64,000 nt of DNA. It comes from Acanthochromis polyacanthus. Taxonomy: Eukaryota; Chordata; Actinopteri; Pomacentridae. Where the stretch lies: contig NC_067123.1 in assembly GCF_021347895.1 (NCBI RefSeq), forward strand, positions 37,497,571-37,561,570, in the 5' to 3' direction. The translations under genes and the position numbers were made by a program. This document shows positions 25,812 through 38,139 of the stretch, piece by piece (positions within the stretch are counted from its first letter, which is position 1; each line of letters opens with the position of its first letter). The notes under the pieces are model-generated. The model made no database searches, was not told where the DNA came from, and was given only the letters and a program-made list of their open reading frames with translations.

Positions 25812-26714
25812 TAGAGTCCCTATATTATCAGAGTATCGACATGACTGGTCCAAAAAATTTTGGTCACATGATCTATAGGCGCCATTTTGTTTCCTACTCA
25901 TGAACGCGGGGTTATCCTGTTAACGTTGTTTACACCACAGAGAGTAATTCTAGGTCCTTTTTCGCTTCCTAAATACCTGAAAAATGACGGGCTGTTGTGC
26001 CTTTGGGTGCGCAAATCGATCAGAGAAGGGATTCCACATGTTTAGATTTCCCAGTAATAGTGAAAGAAGGAAACTGTGGGAAAATAAAGTCCGGAGAGTG
26101 GGATGGAAACCGACTTCATCATCATCGTTTTTGTGCCAGGTTAGTCCCATGTATGTACTTTTATGTTATGATGTATGGGTGAATGACAGATAGAAAAGTT
26201 TGATGTGATTTTAGGCAGTTGTGGTTATTTTGACTTTGACCATTTTCATGCATGGAGATGCATGAACCCCGTTACACTTAAGCGGCCCGTATGTGCAAAC
26301 GTATTTTGCTAAATTTACCGAAGCTGCAAACTCGATGATAGAAACATTATACACCCATGGAAAGCTTAGATTCTCATGAATCCGCCGGTATAAACCACTT
26401 TCAGATGTGATTATCACTGCGGGTAATATAAACACATTTGTCCAACAAATAACGTAAACAGCAAAACTCACATTTGAAGGCTCATAACTAGTCACAGATG
26501 GAAATATTCCACAAAAACCGGCCATAATCCAACCTTGGGCATCCAGACAAAACAAGCCAGTAAAATATTTTGTCCAAAACATGTCTTGAAATCAGTAAAT
26601 AATCCATAGTTTTCGTGAATGTGCACCTCGCGCTGCGCTTCCCATATTGAGTGAATGGAAACAAAATGGCTTCAAATCCCCAGTTGTCGCTACTCTGATA
26701 ATACAGGGACTCTA
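25812..26714. mobile_element. THAP-bearing element with 8-bp target duplication (P-like)
   Basis: A 29-bp inverted repeat begins TAGAGTCCCTATATTATCAG at the left and TAGAGTCCCTGTATTATCAG on the complement at the right (26686-26714). It is flanked by ACTGTTCC at 25804-25811 and 26715-26722, a perfect 8-bp duplication. The left third contains a THAP-domain exon. P-superfamily transposons combine THAP domains with 8-bp duplications, so a P-like deletion derivative is the best reading; hAT also makes 8-bp duplications. No catalytic domain remains. Confidence 0.72.
25984..26139 (+). pseudogene. THAP-domain first exon (52 codons)
   Basis: The ATG at 25984 opens MTGCCAFGCANRSEKGFHMF, followed by RFPSNSERRKLWENKVRR, VGWKPTSSSSFLCQ and a GT donor at 26140. 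This is the N-terminal half of a C2CH THAP zinc finger: the first two Cys at residues 4 or 5 and 9, the FRFP motif, the conserved Trp, and the third Cys at 51. The next exon, which should supply the His and the AVPTIF-like end, is not in the element. Probably an orphan exon of the transposon. Confidence 0.75.
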
Positions 26715-26848
26715 ACTGTTCCAACACTGCAGTCACGCTGATCCCACTTGCGGACACAGGGGGCAGTAGTGAGCTTTTTAAGGCTTGATGCAGCAGTCAC
26801 AGGCGAAGAAGAAAAAGAAGACGAGGCAACACTTGAGAGCGCCCTGAA

Positions 26849-29800
26849 ATGCAGCGGCAAGGTAGGATATTTGCCTTAATCAACATAGTTTAAAGCAATA
26901 TATTTAGTCTTTCGAAAATAACAATGAACGAGCAGCGATCAAATAGTGTAGGAAGTGAATCTCGGTTGTGTTTAAGGGGATATAAAGCAGCGCCAGAGCA
27001 ACTCAGTCAGAGCCAGCCCTTAGTGTGAGCCCTTAGTGAGGATGAAGGTGTTTTTCTTTAATAACTTTCCTTTTGTCTCTAAGCTAGTCAAGCCTTTAAC
27101 CCGGGGGAAATCTAAAACGTTTTTCGAATCCCTTTATTCTCTACAGTGTGTTTGCTTTTCGTTCCATCTGATGGTCCCTGTGTAAAATGATGCTATGGAA
27201 GGCTACAGATATTTAGCTTAGCTTAGCATGAACGGCTAAGCGACTACTTGTGAACTATTACAGTTTTTCTCGATTGCTAAGACACATTCCTGGAAAGCTG
27301 CTCTCATTTTCCCTAATCTATGAACACAAAACCCAATTTTTAAGCTACATTCACAAAACCTCTTAATCTTCTTGCAAAATCAAACTTCCACCCCAAAACA
27401 TCTGTGCTCAAAACTGAACTATGCTGTCAAATCATGCCTCAAGTCAATCGAAATTAAATACTCTACTGAGCAGTGACTAAACACTACATAGAAAAAAGAA
27501 AAACACAATGCTCAAGATATGAAGTGGTAGAAATAAATTGTTATTTAGGCTAAATGCATGTTGCAAAACAAAATACCTGGGCATTTGTAACACTTGTACA
27601 TAGAAAAAAGAATTTGCAAAAACACAGAAATCCTGTGCATTTACATGTAGCACTTGTACGTAAAAATAAAGCTCAAAAATATACAAAAGAAGTCCAAAGA
27701 AAAGAAGTGCATTACTCTGCCACAGCATCATTTCACCGTACTGGGTCAGGCCACAGGACTTCATCTACATCACAGACCACATTTTCCTCTGGCCAGGCAA
27801 CGGAGAAAAACCCCTGGCATGCCGCATCCATGCTCCTCTTCTTAGATTTCTATCCATTGTAGTGCCTCACAAACCAGTGCTTTGGCTTATATGTACCCTC
27901 ACATCATTAGCCACAAGTGTGATCAATTTTGAGTTGTTGTGTTCAACCGGTGATGCCTGAGCTTTAACTGTGTTTGACTTTTGCCACCTGTGCTCACCAT
28001 TATGCAACACAGGTGCATCACAATGACAATGTGTTGACAAGATGTGTCTAAACAGGTGAAAGGTGCTCATGGTTTTGCCAAAAGACTGATTCAATAAGTG
28101 GGTTCAGGCAACTGAGACTTTGGTTCAGACAATAGAGTTTAGTGTTTTAGCAATTGAGAAAAACTTGAAATCAATCACCAACTATTTTAGATTTTATCCT
28201 GTTAGAATTATTTCAATGAAAGAAATCTGAAGTCTCTCATTCAAGCTTCTCTTTTTCTTCTTTTTTAGGGTTTTCTCCTGTCTTAACTTCTCTGTAACAG
28301 TAAACTGAATATCTGTAAGCTGTGGACAAAACAAGACTTTTGTTATATAGTAATAGTAATTATTTATCATTTGTAATAAAGAATAGGTAAAAAATACAAC
28401 TTAATTTGATCATAACCACTTTAGCCTATTTATCATAGGTAAAGATTTTAATGTGAATGTCGTGATTTCTCTTAGATGTGCCGAGGTTGAATAACACGTC
28501 CGGTGACACTGGTGCTTTAATACAGTACGTATAATTTTATTATAAAAGACAGCATCTGATCAGGCCCATGGTCTGCCTGTGGAGGAGTCTGCCAATTGGT
28601 TCCTCCTCGAACAAAGAAGTCAGGTCACTTTTATACCTTCCGGTGAAGGATATAATTACAACATCTGGTTCATGTTTGAAGACCCCTTACTTAAAAACAA
28701 GACCACCCTTGAATAGAACCCCTCGGCTCTACAATCTCAAAGGACCCACCCATCCATCTTCTAGCTAGACATAGGTGCCCCAAAAACAACAGGTGATCCG
28801 GTTCCTGAGATTGAAAAACGCAATCCAATGACATGGGTAAAATTAGTAACACGTGTAGTTCAGGTTCCATCTGTGGTCAGATGACACCTATAAGGAATCA
28901 TATCAGAGCAGATACTACATATAATAAGCAACTCATATCAGATACTAGAACAAACAAAACAGATTCCATTCTACTAGCTTATTAAGGAGTGCATCTCTCA
29001 GATCAGATACGACATGAAAACAACAAGAAATAAATAAAATATGTTTACACACATGAATACACATACATTGATGCACATCAAATAGAAGAAGTCTGTAACA
29101 CCTGTAGACACACAGAGCTGCACTGAGATGGGGTTAAGTTTCAGAGCGGCAGTGATTACTGGACTTGATTATGTGATCAGTGTTTTGCAGTTTTATGGGC
29201 AACCGAGTTGATGCAACTGATAATAGGCCCTAGTCGGACTGCTTCTGTATGTATCTCGGAGATTCCTCAAAGAAATGGGGGGCCTACTAGCAGATACAAG
29301 AAGAAGATAATAAACTGCCTACAACAACAGAAAAAAGACAGAATCATTGACTCCATGCTTTATTTTTTATTTTTTTTGCAGTGGCTGTGGAGAGGGATGT
29401 GATGGAGATGAGCAGAGACGAGCTCCAGAGCTGGATCAGAGACCAGGTGAAGCAGAATGAGCTGATCTCTCCAGAACTGCTGGAGAAATGCAATCTGCTG
29501 GATTCACTGCTGAAACGGAGGCAGAAGCAGGTGGCAGATCTCATGGAGCTCTGCAAGTGAGTCTTGAGTCCCTTATTTCTTTTAATATATTAGCTAAAAA
29601 TAGTACATTTTAACCATAATTTGCAGAATATACAAATTCTAAATATCAGTCTTGTAGGAATAACTATGTAAGGTAATTTATTATTGCACTCGTTAGATAA
29701 AGTGCACCACCCTGTCTTATACAGGGAAATTATTAAGATAAGATAAGATAAGATAATCCTTTATTGATCCCCAGAGGGGAAATTCAGGTATTGCAGCAGC

Positions 29801-32800
29801 ACAGGGCAAGGCAATTTAGGCAGAATCTCAGATTTGTCTAGTGTCCACCAGTCTCCCAGAGGGCCATAAAGTTTTTATGACTCTTCTGTCATCCTGGCGG
29901 AAGGGAGGCAGAGATGGCATTCCAGAGGGTGGAGGAGGGAGGTTAGATGCTGTGAATGTCTTTTTCTGTAAATGAAAGCTACACAAAGAAATACACATGT
30001 CCCAATTTTCCTCCAGAAACTGGATGGAGAGGAGAGAGTTCTTATCTGAGTTTGTCATCTCCTCTGGAATTCCAAAGGCCGAGCTGTGTTCTTACAGTCT
30101 ACTTGGAACGCATTAAAGTGTGATGTCTAGGGGCGTTATTTTCTGCTCTGTGTGGTCTTAAAGGTCTAAATCCCATTACATCTTTGTGTCATAAATGAGA
30201 GAGCTACAGTGGTTTTCTCTGGTGTTAAATGCTATTGTTTCATTTCCATTCCGAGAATTTTTTTTTGCCAAAAACCGAAATAGATTGTGTTAAAAATGTG
30301 ATGACAGACGTTGTTACATTGATATTTTGGATTTGACTCCCTCATTAAACGGTGAGAAGTTAAAAGTACAGTGTGTTGATTCCCCTCTCTTTAGTTGTTT
30401 ATGTTTTGCCTGTTTTCATTTTTTTTCCTTCATTCATGCTCTCTTTGTTGTCGATATCATTCAGGTCTGTGGCAGCATGTGAGGAAACTGTGAAGAAACT
30501 GTACTCTTTGCTGGGATGGGAGTACAGCGACACAGACTCTGATGGTGATGAGAATGAGGATGACTCCAGAAGTACAAACAGTAAGACATAAATGGAGTAC
30601 AGGGGTCCTCGATTTTAATTGGAGTTCCGTTCCTACAGTGTGACATAAGTCGGTTTTCACTCTTAAGTCGGAACTCCGGTGAAAATGTAAACAAAGCCGT
30701 TACATGCATCACGATATTGATCAGTTTACATATTTTTACCACTACAGTAACGAAAACAGTCACTAGCTCACAATGAAGCACAAGTCGGTAGGAAAATCCT
30801 GGCATAAATGTAAACAAAGCCGTCTTATAGTGACTACTGTACATACAGTATTCATCCGCTCCGTGACGACGTATTCGTCTGCTCCACTAGTTCCACTGAA
30901 ACGGTTCCCACGTAACGGCCAAATAACTTAAGTCGAGGACGTCATAAACCGAGGACCTCCTGTACTCAATAAAAAAAATGTTCATTTGGTGTATTTGTGG
31001 CTTTTGATTCCTGTCACATTTCATTCGGTTTTGTCTTGGTTAGTTTGTTTATAAGCCACAGTTTAAGCAGTGCTTTTTTTCCCTTTGTAGATCAAACACC
31101 ATCATCACAAAGTGAGACTGATGACTCTGTAGACTACAGCCCTCCATCATCTCATGCTCTTCTCGTACCAAAATTAGAAGACGATGACAACCCACAGAGA
31201 GATAACAGGAAAGCAGCCCATCACATTATAATTAAAGAACTTAAGGTGACCTTGACTAGATTACCTGCATCTACGATCGCTAATGATCTACCTCAACTTC
31301 GAACTCGACCTCGACCGACGCCTCAGAGACCCTGCAGTGAGGATGAATCTTCAAGCAGTGCTGAGTCAGATAGTCTGTGGGAACCAGGAGGGGACTCAAG
31401 TGACTCAGATTTTGACATCTCAACTTTTAATGCTGGCTCAAACAAGAGGAGAAAAATAATAAATATAAGGAATGGAAAGTGTAATTGGGGTCATGTAGCA
31501 CCCCAAGCACTCACAAATTCTGATACTATGAGCAATAGAGCAGAGACGTCAACACAGACACACACCAAAAATATCTGCACTAAGATAGAAACATCGACAT
31601 CGCAAGCAAGTGCAAGTTCAAATGCTATAAGCAAAACAACAACAACAACAACAACACCTGAAGGCAAGACAGATACCAATGCTAACGGCCAGGAAAAGAA
31701 ACCATCAACAGTGCCAGCAACCAATAACAGTAAGAACACGAATAGCACATGTAAAATCACCCCTACCACTGTGAAGCTTTATTGTTGCGTATATATTTTT
31801 TTCATAGTATTGGAAGTGATACTTTGTTGCTCTCATAACCTCCGTCATGGGGGAAAAAAATCCTTTTATTTATATAGCACCAGTCACACTTCCAGTACTA
31901 CGGCCAAGATCTTACACTGTTGTAGAGAGAAACCTGACAATTTCCTATGAGAAACAAATGTGTTTATGCTGTCATTTGCATGTTTTTCTGCTGATGTAAA
32001 ACCATAGTAGAGATCCTCAGCAAGTTTATTTCTCTGCTGATATTTATCACTGTATTACACTATATTTTTTTGGCAGGTATAGTAGTTGTTTATCGTATTT
32101 TAGAGAAGACGACAGAGGCAAATTAGATCGTTTATGATAAATAAACAGTTTGCTATTTCATTATTTGTAGCCTAAACTGGGAAAACGCAGCAGGAGCATG
32201 TCAAAAATTAGACGCCTTTCCCCTACACCGACCAAATCAATGTCAATATGTAAATGAGAATCGCTCCCCTAAACTCCCTCTGACCAGAAGCCACTAAGCG
32301 TCACAGAAGTCTTTGTCATGATGGCTCATTGCTAGCTAAACCGCCACGACATTCTCTGCTTTTCAACACAAAACTGCCCAGGCTGAAGTATTCCAACATT
32401 AAAACTTGCCATTGTGTATTGTAGAGTGGTTTTACAGATTCATATCCAGGGACTTCATAGATGTAGATGAGGCAGCAGAGTACAGTAACATCTGAAGCAT
32501 TTAAAGACATAAAGGGATTATTTTCACTGATAAAATCCTCTTCAGATGTCATGTTAATACACAGAGTTGAATTTTTATGGGTTTAATCAATGATCAGAGA
32601 GTGAATTTTATATTGACACGTGCTGCTCGTTTTACAGTGACAGGAGGAACGTCTGCAACAGTCCCAGTTCGGTCTTCTACAGCAGCACCAGTCCAGTCGT
32701 CTACAGTCCCAGTCAAGTCGTCTACAACGGTCCCGGTTCGGTCTTCTACAGCAGCACCAGTCCAGTCGTCTACACTAGCACCACTTAAGTGCCAGCCCCC

Positions 32801-35325
32801 TGCTGTGACCCCTCCTAGCGTCCAACCAAAAGAGATCACCGTGAACATGACTGTCCTAGCCAGAAAGAGCACCTATTGCTGGCAACGAGCGACAGTTTTG
32901 GAAGTAATAACCAAGGGTAAGAATTTAAAAAGCGCATTTGTCTTCAGTGTGACAGCTATTTTGTCAGCTGTATATGTTTAGGACCGTTGTTCGGAATGTT
33001 TGTGTGACAATTTTTCACGCTTGGAATCGATTAAAAACAGCTCATAAATCAAAGTATGCGTGGTCATACTGACTGTAAACAGAGCGACTGTTGTCGTCAG
33101 TTCCATAGATAGGATTTTCCAAATTTAACATGCTGTTTGACTTCTTCATAGGCCTCTGATGTACAATTCATTCATAGACTTTCAGACTTTGTGTGAATTT
33201 TAAATGATTTACCCTGAATACTCAGAGGCTCATGTAAGTCAAGAGCCTCAGAAAAGAGAACTGTTTTGAAAAATGTTATGACTTTTCTGTTGAAGAACTC
33301 ACAATACCAGTACCTGAATGAAGATATGGAGTGTGCCTATGGAAAAGTAATCAAGGATGTGGCCTGGATTTACCTTTCATTTCTCTTGTGATAGATATAT
33401 TATTTAGAGAAACGCATCCAAGAAATATGCTACATGTTGAAGCTAATTTGACACAATTTGTTGTATTGTTCCTCTTTTTTCACAGATGATAAGATGAAAT
33501 ACAAAGTAAATTTTGAAGAGAAGGGGAAGACCCTCGTGTCCGGTCACCACGTCGCCTTGGACGACATGCCGAAGGTGGACCGGCTGTTCGTCGGCGCACG
33601 TGTGATTGTTAAGAGTCAAGGTAAAGAGGCGGAGTTTATGCCTGGTATCGTGGCGGAGATGCCCACCAGAAGAAACCGCATGAGGTGGGTTACTCATGAT
33701 GGATCACCTTTTGGGATTTTGTTCAGATTGTCCCTTAATGGCATGTATTTATTGGGTTTTCTGGATGTGTGTTTTATAATTGAACAGGTTCCTGGTGTTT
33801 ACTGATGATCACACGCCTATGTATGTTGGTTTACCTGTACTTCGTCAGGTGTACAAAGCATGTAAGTTCACATAAGGCCTGTTTTTTTTTTTTTTCTCAT
33901 CCAGACACAAGTTCATCTATTTGTGTGATCTGGATATATTCGGTTGAGCTGTTTCTGAAAACTGCTCCAGTTTAGATCTGAAAGTTTTGGCTTTAATAGT
34001 AAAGACAGTGGAGTAGAGGTATTCACAGGTTCACCCAGACCTTAGAGCTGATAACTTTGAAATTAATTATTTAAGTTCACCTTTGAAATCAACGCTGATT
34101 TGGATCCAGTATTTCTCCCAACTTTCTAATTGTAGACCAGTCTGTTTTGTATTCTGGTTGTATGTTTTTTGGGGCTTTTTTTTAGGTTTGGGTGTGAATT
34201 TTTGGACCTGTGAAGACTTCTGCACTGGAAGTTATATCATGTAAAAGGCTGTGGAGTGTGTTCGTTTTTTGAGATGGAAGACAGACTACCTCTTTCCAAT
34301 TGTTGCTGTTTATTCTCTAATATCAGTGTCTCAAAAGAATCTTGATCAAGGACCTTTTCTTTTTGGAACATCCTCCCAGAAAAGGATAAAGTTTGATATG
34401 AACACAACATTTTATTCAGGAGGGAGGAATGTGATTGGCTAAAGGTGGGGATAAACTGTGGTTTAGACTCAGTTCTCCCTTTGGTTGGTGCACAGATATG
34501 TTCATATCTCTTGGCACACGATCCATCCAATCTCCAAGAACCGCACCCTGTAAAAAGAGCCTCTTAGAAACCTTGTCCTGCTCTCTACCTGTCAATCTGC
34601 TCCTTTGTTAGCTGTGATGTGATGCAGCTACTGGTGGTGTCTCAAGGGGGATTACCGGTCTTCTGGTTTCCACCCTTAAACAGCCTTGAGTTAACAAGAG
34701 TTTATACTAATTTATCAAACTGTTGTACCTGTTATCATAACACAAGTTTTTATGCCACTTTCTGTGACAGTGAGCGACCCTTTGGACGATATTAAACATG
34801 AAAGCCACAAGTTTTTCATGGAGGAGTACATGAAGTCCTGGCCTTACCCGCCCCAAACCCAGTACAAGATTGGACAAAACTTAAGTGCAGAACGTAACGG
34901 AGTCCAGCAGAAGTGTGAGGTCGTGGGGCTCGACTGCAGCTTGATTGAGGTTCTTTTTGAGGTCAGTACCCTTTTAACTTCCTTAACTGATTTCTTAATG
35001 TCGTTTCATGCTGTTGTATATATTTAGATTATTTAGCTTGCGTGATTTCATTTAGTTTGCGTGTCTCCATGCTTAGGATGATCAAGAAAAGGATTGGCTC
35101 TACCGAGGCTCCATTCGCTTGGAACACATGGTTAATATGAGGGAGCATTTGGAGAAGAAAAAACAAGAACAGTTGATGGTAAGTTAAATCCATCCATCCA
35201 TTTTGTTTAGCTTTTTCTCGGTCGGGTCGCTTGTGCTAAATACAGAAGTTATTCAAGTTGTTTCATATATCTCACGTCTTCTCTGTACTTTCCTGTCTTG
35301 TGTACTCCAGGATCATAAAGACTGA
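26849..35325 (+). CDS. SETDB1-like Tudor-only protein, copy 2 (600 aa)
   Basis: Ten coding exons fit one frame: 26849-26861, 29382-29556, 30465-30580, 31091-31729, 32638-32916, 33486-33684, 33788-33861, 34771-34961, 35077-35178, 35311-35325 (1803 nt). Exons 2-3 encode the SETDB1-type N-terminal coiled coil (DELQSWIRDQVKQNELISPE, then CEETVKKLYSLLGWEYSDTD). Exon 4 is a long acidic, Ser/Thr-rich linker with SEDESSSSAESDSLWEPG. Exon 5 has a 23-residue tandem repeat and opens Tudor 1 (MTVLARKSTYCWQRATVLEV). Exons 6-9 complete the Tudor region (YKVNFEEKGKTLVSGHHVAL, LFVGARVIV, RFLVFTDDHTPMYVGLP, WPYPPQTQYKIGQNLSAE, DWLYRGSIRLEHM). The last exon adds DHKD and stops, so MBD, pre-SET and SET are absent. 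It would bind histone or partner proteins in the nucleus without catalysis. Copy 1 lies directly upstream in the same orientation. The start in exon 1 (MQRQ) is inferred; an in-frame ATG at 29402 is the alternative. Confidence 0.82.
27261..28167. mobile_element. DNA transposon derivative with CAGTTTTTCTCGATTGCTAA ends
   Basis: The left CAGTTTTTCTCGATTGCTAA is the inverse of the right end, whose complement reads CAAGTTTTTCTCAATTGCTA. The roughly 907-bp interior has no intact frame. It lies in the first intron of SETDB1-like copy 2. The superfamily is uncertain (Tc1/mariner-like by end style). Confidence 0.65.
28470..29100. other. Intron sequence, possible LTR-like relic
   Basis: The segment has the look of a minus-strand LTR (complement starting TGTTACAGACTTCTTC, with an AATAAA-type run), but no flanking duplication was found, so the class is not claimed. 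Confidence 0.25.
29732..29830 (-). mobile_element. LINE 3' end with (AAGAT)n tail, minus strand
   Basis: The tail AAGATAAGATAAGATAAT is followed by CCTTTATTGATCCCCAGAGG and GGAAATTCAGGTATTGCAGC, the usual 3' end of a fish non-LTR element read backwards. The element may extend to about 30110. Confidence 0.6.
30600..30962. mobile_element. TA-flanked MITE, CAGGGGTCCTCG ends
   Basis: TA at 30598-30599 and 30963-30964 flanks CAGGGGTCCTCGATTT on the left and its inverse CAGGAGGTCCTCGGTTT on the right. This fits a mariner-type MITE of 363 bp. It contains two copies of AAATGTAAACAAAGCCGT. It sits 18 bp after a coding exon of SETDB1-like copy 2. Confidence 0.75.
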
Positions 35326-35521
35326 TGGAACCGTGAATGTGAGGAGAACCGGATAGCTGAGCTGTTAGTAGCCACAACTTTTTTTTTAAGGCTTCGCATG
35401 GAATCATGGATGTGACCCTCATCATGTGCTTCTGATAGTTCTGCCTTGTTGAAGAAAATAATGTCTTGAAACAGTCCGACACTGTATATATGTGAATTTT
35501 ATTGTCATGTTTGTGTTTTTG

Positions 35522-35527
35522 AATAAA
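35522..35527 (+). promoter_or_regulatory. Poly(A) signal of SETDB1-like copy 2
   Basis: An AATAAA stands 197 bp after the stop codon at 35323-35325, on the correct strand. This supports the view that the gene really ends here after the Tudor exons. Confidence 0.6.
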
Positions 35528-35573
35528 GATAAAGCGTTTTATATTTGTCAAGCTTAGTTGAACTTGTTAACCA

Positions 35574-35640
35574 ACAAATAGATAGATAGATTAAACCTTT
35601 ATTAATCCCACAGCGGGGAAACTTATGTCAATCTATTTAT
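35574..35640 (-). mobile_element. LINE 3' end remnant
   Basis: GATAGATAGATTAAACC followed by TTTATTAATCCCACAGCGGG is the reversed 3' tail of a fish non-LTR element, as also seen near 39000 and 63350. Confidence 0.55.
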
Positions 35641-36133
35641 ATGTATAAATGTAATCCACACACGTTTGAGACTTGTTTATGCTGGGAAAATATAGTAGGC
35701 CTGAGCGCTTGCGTCGACGTGGTGACAGCGTTGTGTACATCTGACAGAGGATCTCCACAAAGTAAAGTTTTTAACTAGTTTTGAGGCACACTTGGTGCTC
35801 TATTTTACGTCCGATTCATTTGACTATTTTCATCACATGCAAGATTTTTGCAATCGGAAGTCTGGATTTTACGGACAAGCTGGAGGCCTCCTGTGGCGGT
35901 ATCCCAGAAACTATGCATTCTCCTACCACTGAAACGATAACAATAGAAGGTTTATGGTGCCACTGCTAGAATGGTTGGGTAAACAAAGTATAGGGTGAGG
36001 CTAACCCTATATAAATAAAGTTATTAAATGAAAATGTTAGACGTAATTAAAAAGAATACTTTTTAAAAAAAAAATTCGTCTGTAAAAGGCAGAGATCCCT
36101 GTGACTGCTATCGCTTGGCCACGTAAATTTTAA

Positions 36134-36427
36134 TGTTCTACCAAATAAAACGCTAATCTTTTAACTATTTTAATTGAAATCATACTGGAATTTAAAATGA
36201 CTTAAATTTATTGTTTCTTTTTGTGAGGGATATATTCAACTACACCTATTAAATTTTACAAATGTAAGCGAGTGAGGGGTTGATATGGTTTAAATACAGG
36301 ATTTATCTTTGAATTTTTCATGTGGACCAGTCATTTTATCTTCTATCTCATTTAATCTGAGAATTCAATTGTGATTTAGTTATATTACTGCATTGATGAA
36401 TGGATGTGTCAGTTGATTCCTTGTTTC
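36134..36427 (+). repeat. Dispersed repeat, copy upstream of clk2
   Basis: This segment is similar in the same orientation to 41123-41445 inside a clk2 intron; shared landmarks are TGTTCTACCAAA, CATTGAAATCAT-like, TTTAAAATGACTT, GTGAGGGATATATTCAAC, GATGAATGGAT and TTCCTTGTTT. A third partial copy is at about 37017-37072 (GTGAGGGGTATGTTCAACCA). The class is unknown. Confidence 0.6.
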
Positions 36428-37016
36428 ACAAAAATAAAATATAATTTTTTCCTATTCATTCGTGATAGTGTTGAGGATGGGCCAGATGTCCCCAACTTAT
36501 GATCAATGTCTAATCACTCGATATTCTAACACTTATAAGTCATTGCTAGGTTCTCGCTGTATAATGATCTAAGTCTCACCAGAAAAGATGAAAAAGGAAT
36601 CCAGGAGTCAAGTTCTTCAGATGCCAAGGAAAAAGTGTTTATTTCTGTACAAGACGGGTCAAAACACTGAGAATCGCCCCGGGAACAGATTCTGATTTTC
36701 TGCCCTTTTCACCATTAGCTCATCGGTTCAATTTTTAATAGAGTCTGATACTCCCTAAATTTTAATTAAAAATTTAATATTGGGCTGACAATCCCCCAGA
36801 GGGAGAGATCCTCCCTTTGGCTTTATACCAACCCCAATCTCATGCCTTCTTTATTTTTCATCTACGCTGTTTTCAATAGTTACCAGGTAAATCAATGCAG
36901 TACAGGTTACAGGGCCAGTACATCAGATTCAACACGCACATTTATAGATTTGTGACTGTAATAGATCAATTTTTACACAACAATTATTGACTTTCAAAAT
37001 TATTTAAATACATGAA
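36428..37016. other. Intergenic AT-rich DNA, possible LTR relic
   Basis: No gene was seen. The 36600-36950 part carries a complement AATAAACACTTTTTCC and could be an old LTR, but no borders were found. Confidence 0.25.
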
Positions 37017-37232
37017 ATATTTCTTTTTGTGAGGGGTATGTTCAACCACACTAAGTATTATAACTGTAATTATAACTATAAGTAACAAAGAGATTACATT
37101 CAAACATAAAAATAAGGTTGGCTAGAGGTAATATTGGGGCTTATTTTTAATTTATTGTCATTTAATCTTCAAGAAAGTTTCAAATGAATGATTTCTTCTT
37201 TTTTTGTAAAACCTAATGTTACTGGTTTATTA

Positions 37233-37756
37233 GTATGGAGTAGTGAGTGCCAAATTAAAAAAAATCTAATGGAAGAGGCAAATAAAACTGGAAATACAAA
37301 GATGAATAAATAAAATAAAAAATAATATGTATATAAAGAAACATAAAAGAAAAGGCTAATAAAAATAGAAATATAAAGAGAAATAAAATTATTTAAGAAA
37401 TATGAATCCAACATTAAATGTCACTTAAAAGCACAATTTCTTATTCATTTGTCTTTATATTTCTACTTTTATTAGCTTTTTCTTTATGGGTTAAATTTTT
37501 TGATTAATATTGCCACATTACTTATTATTTTATTTATAAGCACAATTCTTATTTTTTAAATTTTTAATCTGTCTATATTTCCACTTTTATTAGCCTTTTC
37601 TTCTATGTATTCATTTTTTGATTAATATATCTTTATTTCGGCAAAATTATTTATTTTTTGATTTTATTTATTCATCTTTGTATTTCCACTTTTATTAGCT
37701 TTTTTCATAGATTTCATAGATTTTTTTGTAATTTGGCACTCTCAGGACTCCATATA
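37233..37756. repeat. Long imperfect inverted repeat (MITE-like)
   Basis: The left arm TATGGAGTAGTGAGTGCCAA is mirrored by TTTGGCACTCTCAGGACTCC at the right. The next stretch, GGAAATACAAAGATGAATAA, is mirrored by TTATTCATCTTTGTATTTCC. The interior repeats TTTTATTAGC and ATTTCCACTTTTATTAG several times, so the element could fold as a hairpin. There is no coding. Confidence 0.6.
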
Positions 37757-38139
37757 GTCAAATTTCTGATCAGTTAATAGACACAACTGGATAAATAATT
37801 CTCATTTAGCACCACCTTGTTGTGTTAACTTGAACCTCGGCAAATATTTGGAGTTTTAGCTGCATTATTTATTATAGTGCTGCAGGCTTTGGGTAGCTGC
37901 TTCACTAGTTACCTGTTGTGCTCATACTGGACTGGCAACATTTCAGCGCAGGGAGGCGTTATGAGCTCTAGTCTGAACCAGAACTAGCTGTATTGGGCAG
38001 ACAGTTAGAAAAAAAAACTGGCTGCTTGATAGCCACAGAGCCTTGAAACGTCGGGCTAGCAAGAAGATATAGGATTAAAAACTGGAACGCCACCACGGAT
38101 TTTTTGTGGGACAAACGCACAGGCCTCGCTGCTAAAACG
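37757..38139 (+). promoter_or_regulatory. clk2: clk2 promoter and probable 5' noncoding exon
   Basis: The region becomes GC-richer with several CpG after the AT-rich stretch. A plausible noncoding exon ends at about 38139 (CTGCTAAAACG followed by GTAAACG). The first coding exon has its acceptor at 39284-39285. Start sites are not visible from sequence alone. Confidence 0.4.

Noticed and set aside
26211..26582. 123-codon minus-strand frame in the THAP-bearing element
   Set aside because: Its homologous DNA at 20777-21150 is read in shifted frames, so similarity is at DNA level and does not indicate a protein.
26979..27190. TATA-like GATATAAAG followed by an ATG frame of about 46 codons at 27042
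   Set aside because: The translation matches nothing and it lies within the first intron of SETDB1-like copy 2; kept only as a weak alternative promoter idea.
28470..29100. Solo LTR call
   Set aside because: TG/CA-like ends exist, but no matching flanking duplication or clear border was found.
30997..31090. Upstream extension of the long frame that begins at 30997 in SETDB1-like copy 2
   Set aside because: The stretch before 31091 is intron ending in a CCTTTGTAG acceptor; its translation is hydrophobic and unlike SETDB1, and the phase fits splicing at 31091.
31730..31950. Downstream extension of the same frame past 31729
   Set aside because: A GTAAGA donor follows 31729 and the phase joins correctly to 32638; the extension is unlike any Tudor protein.
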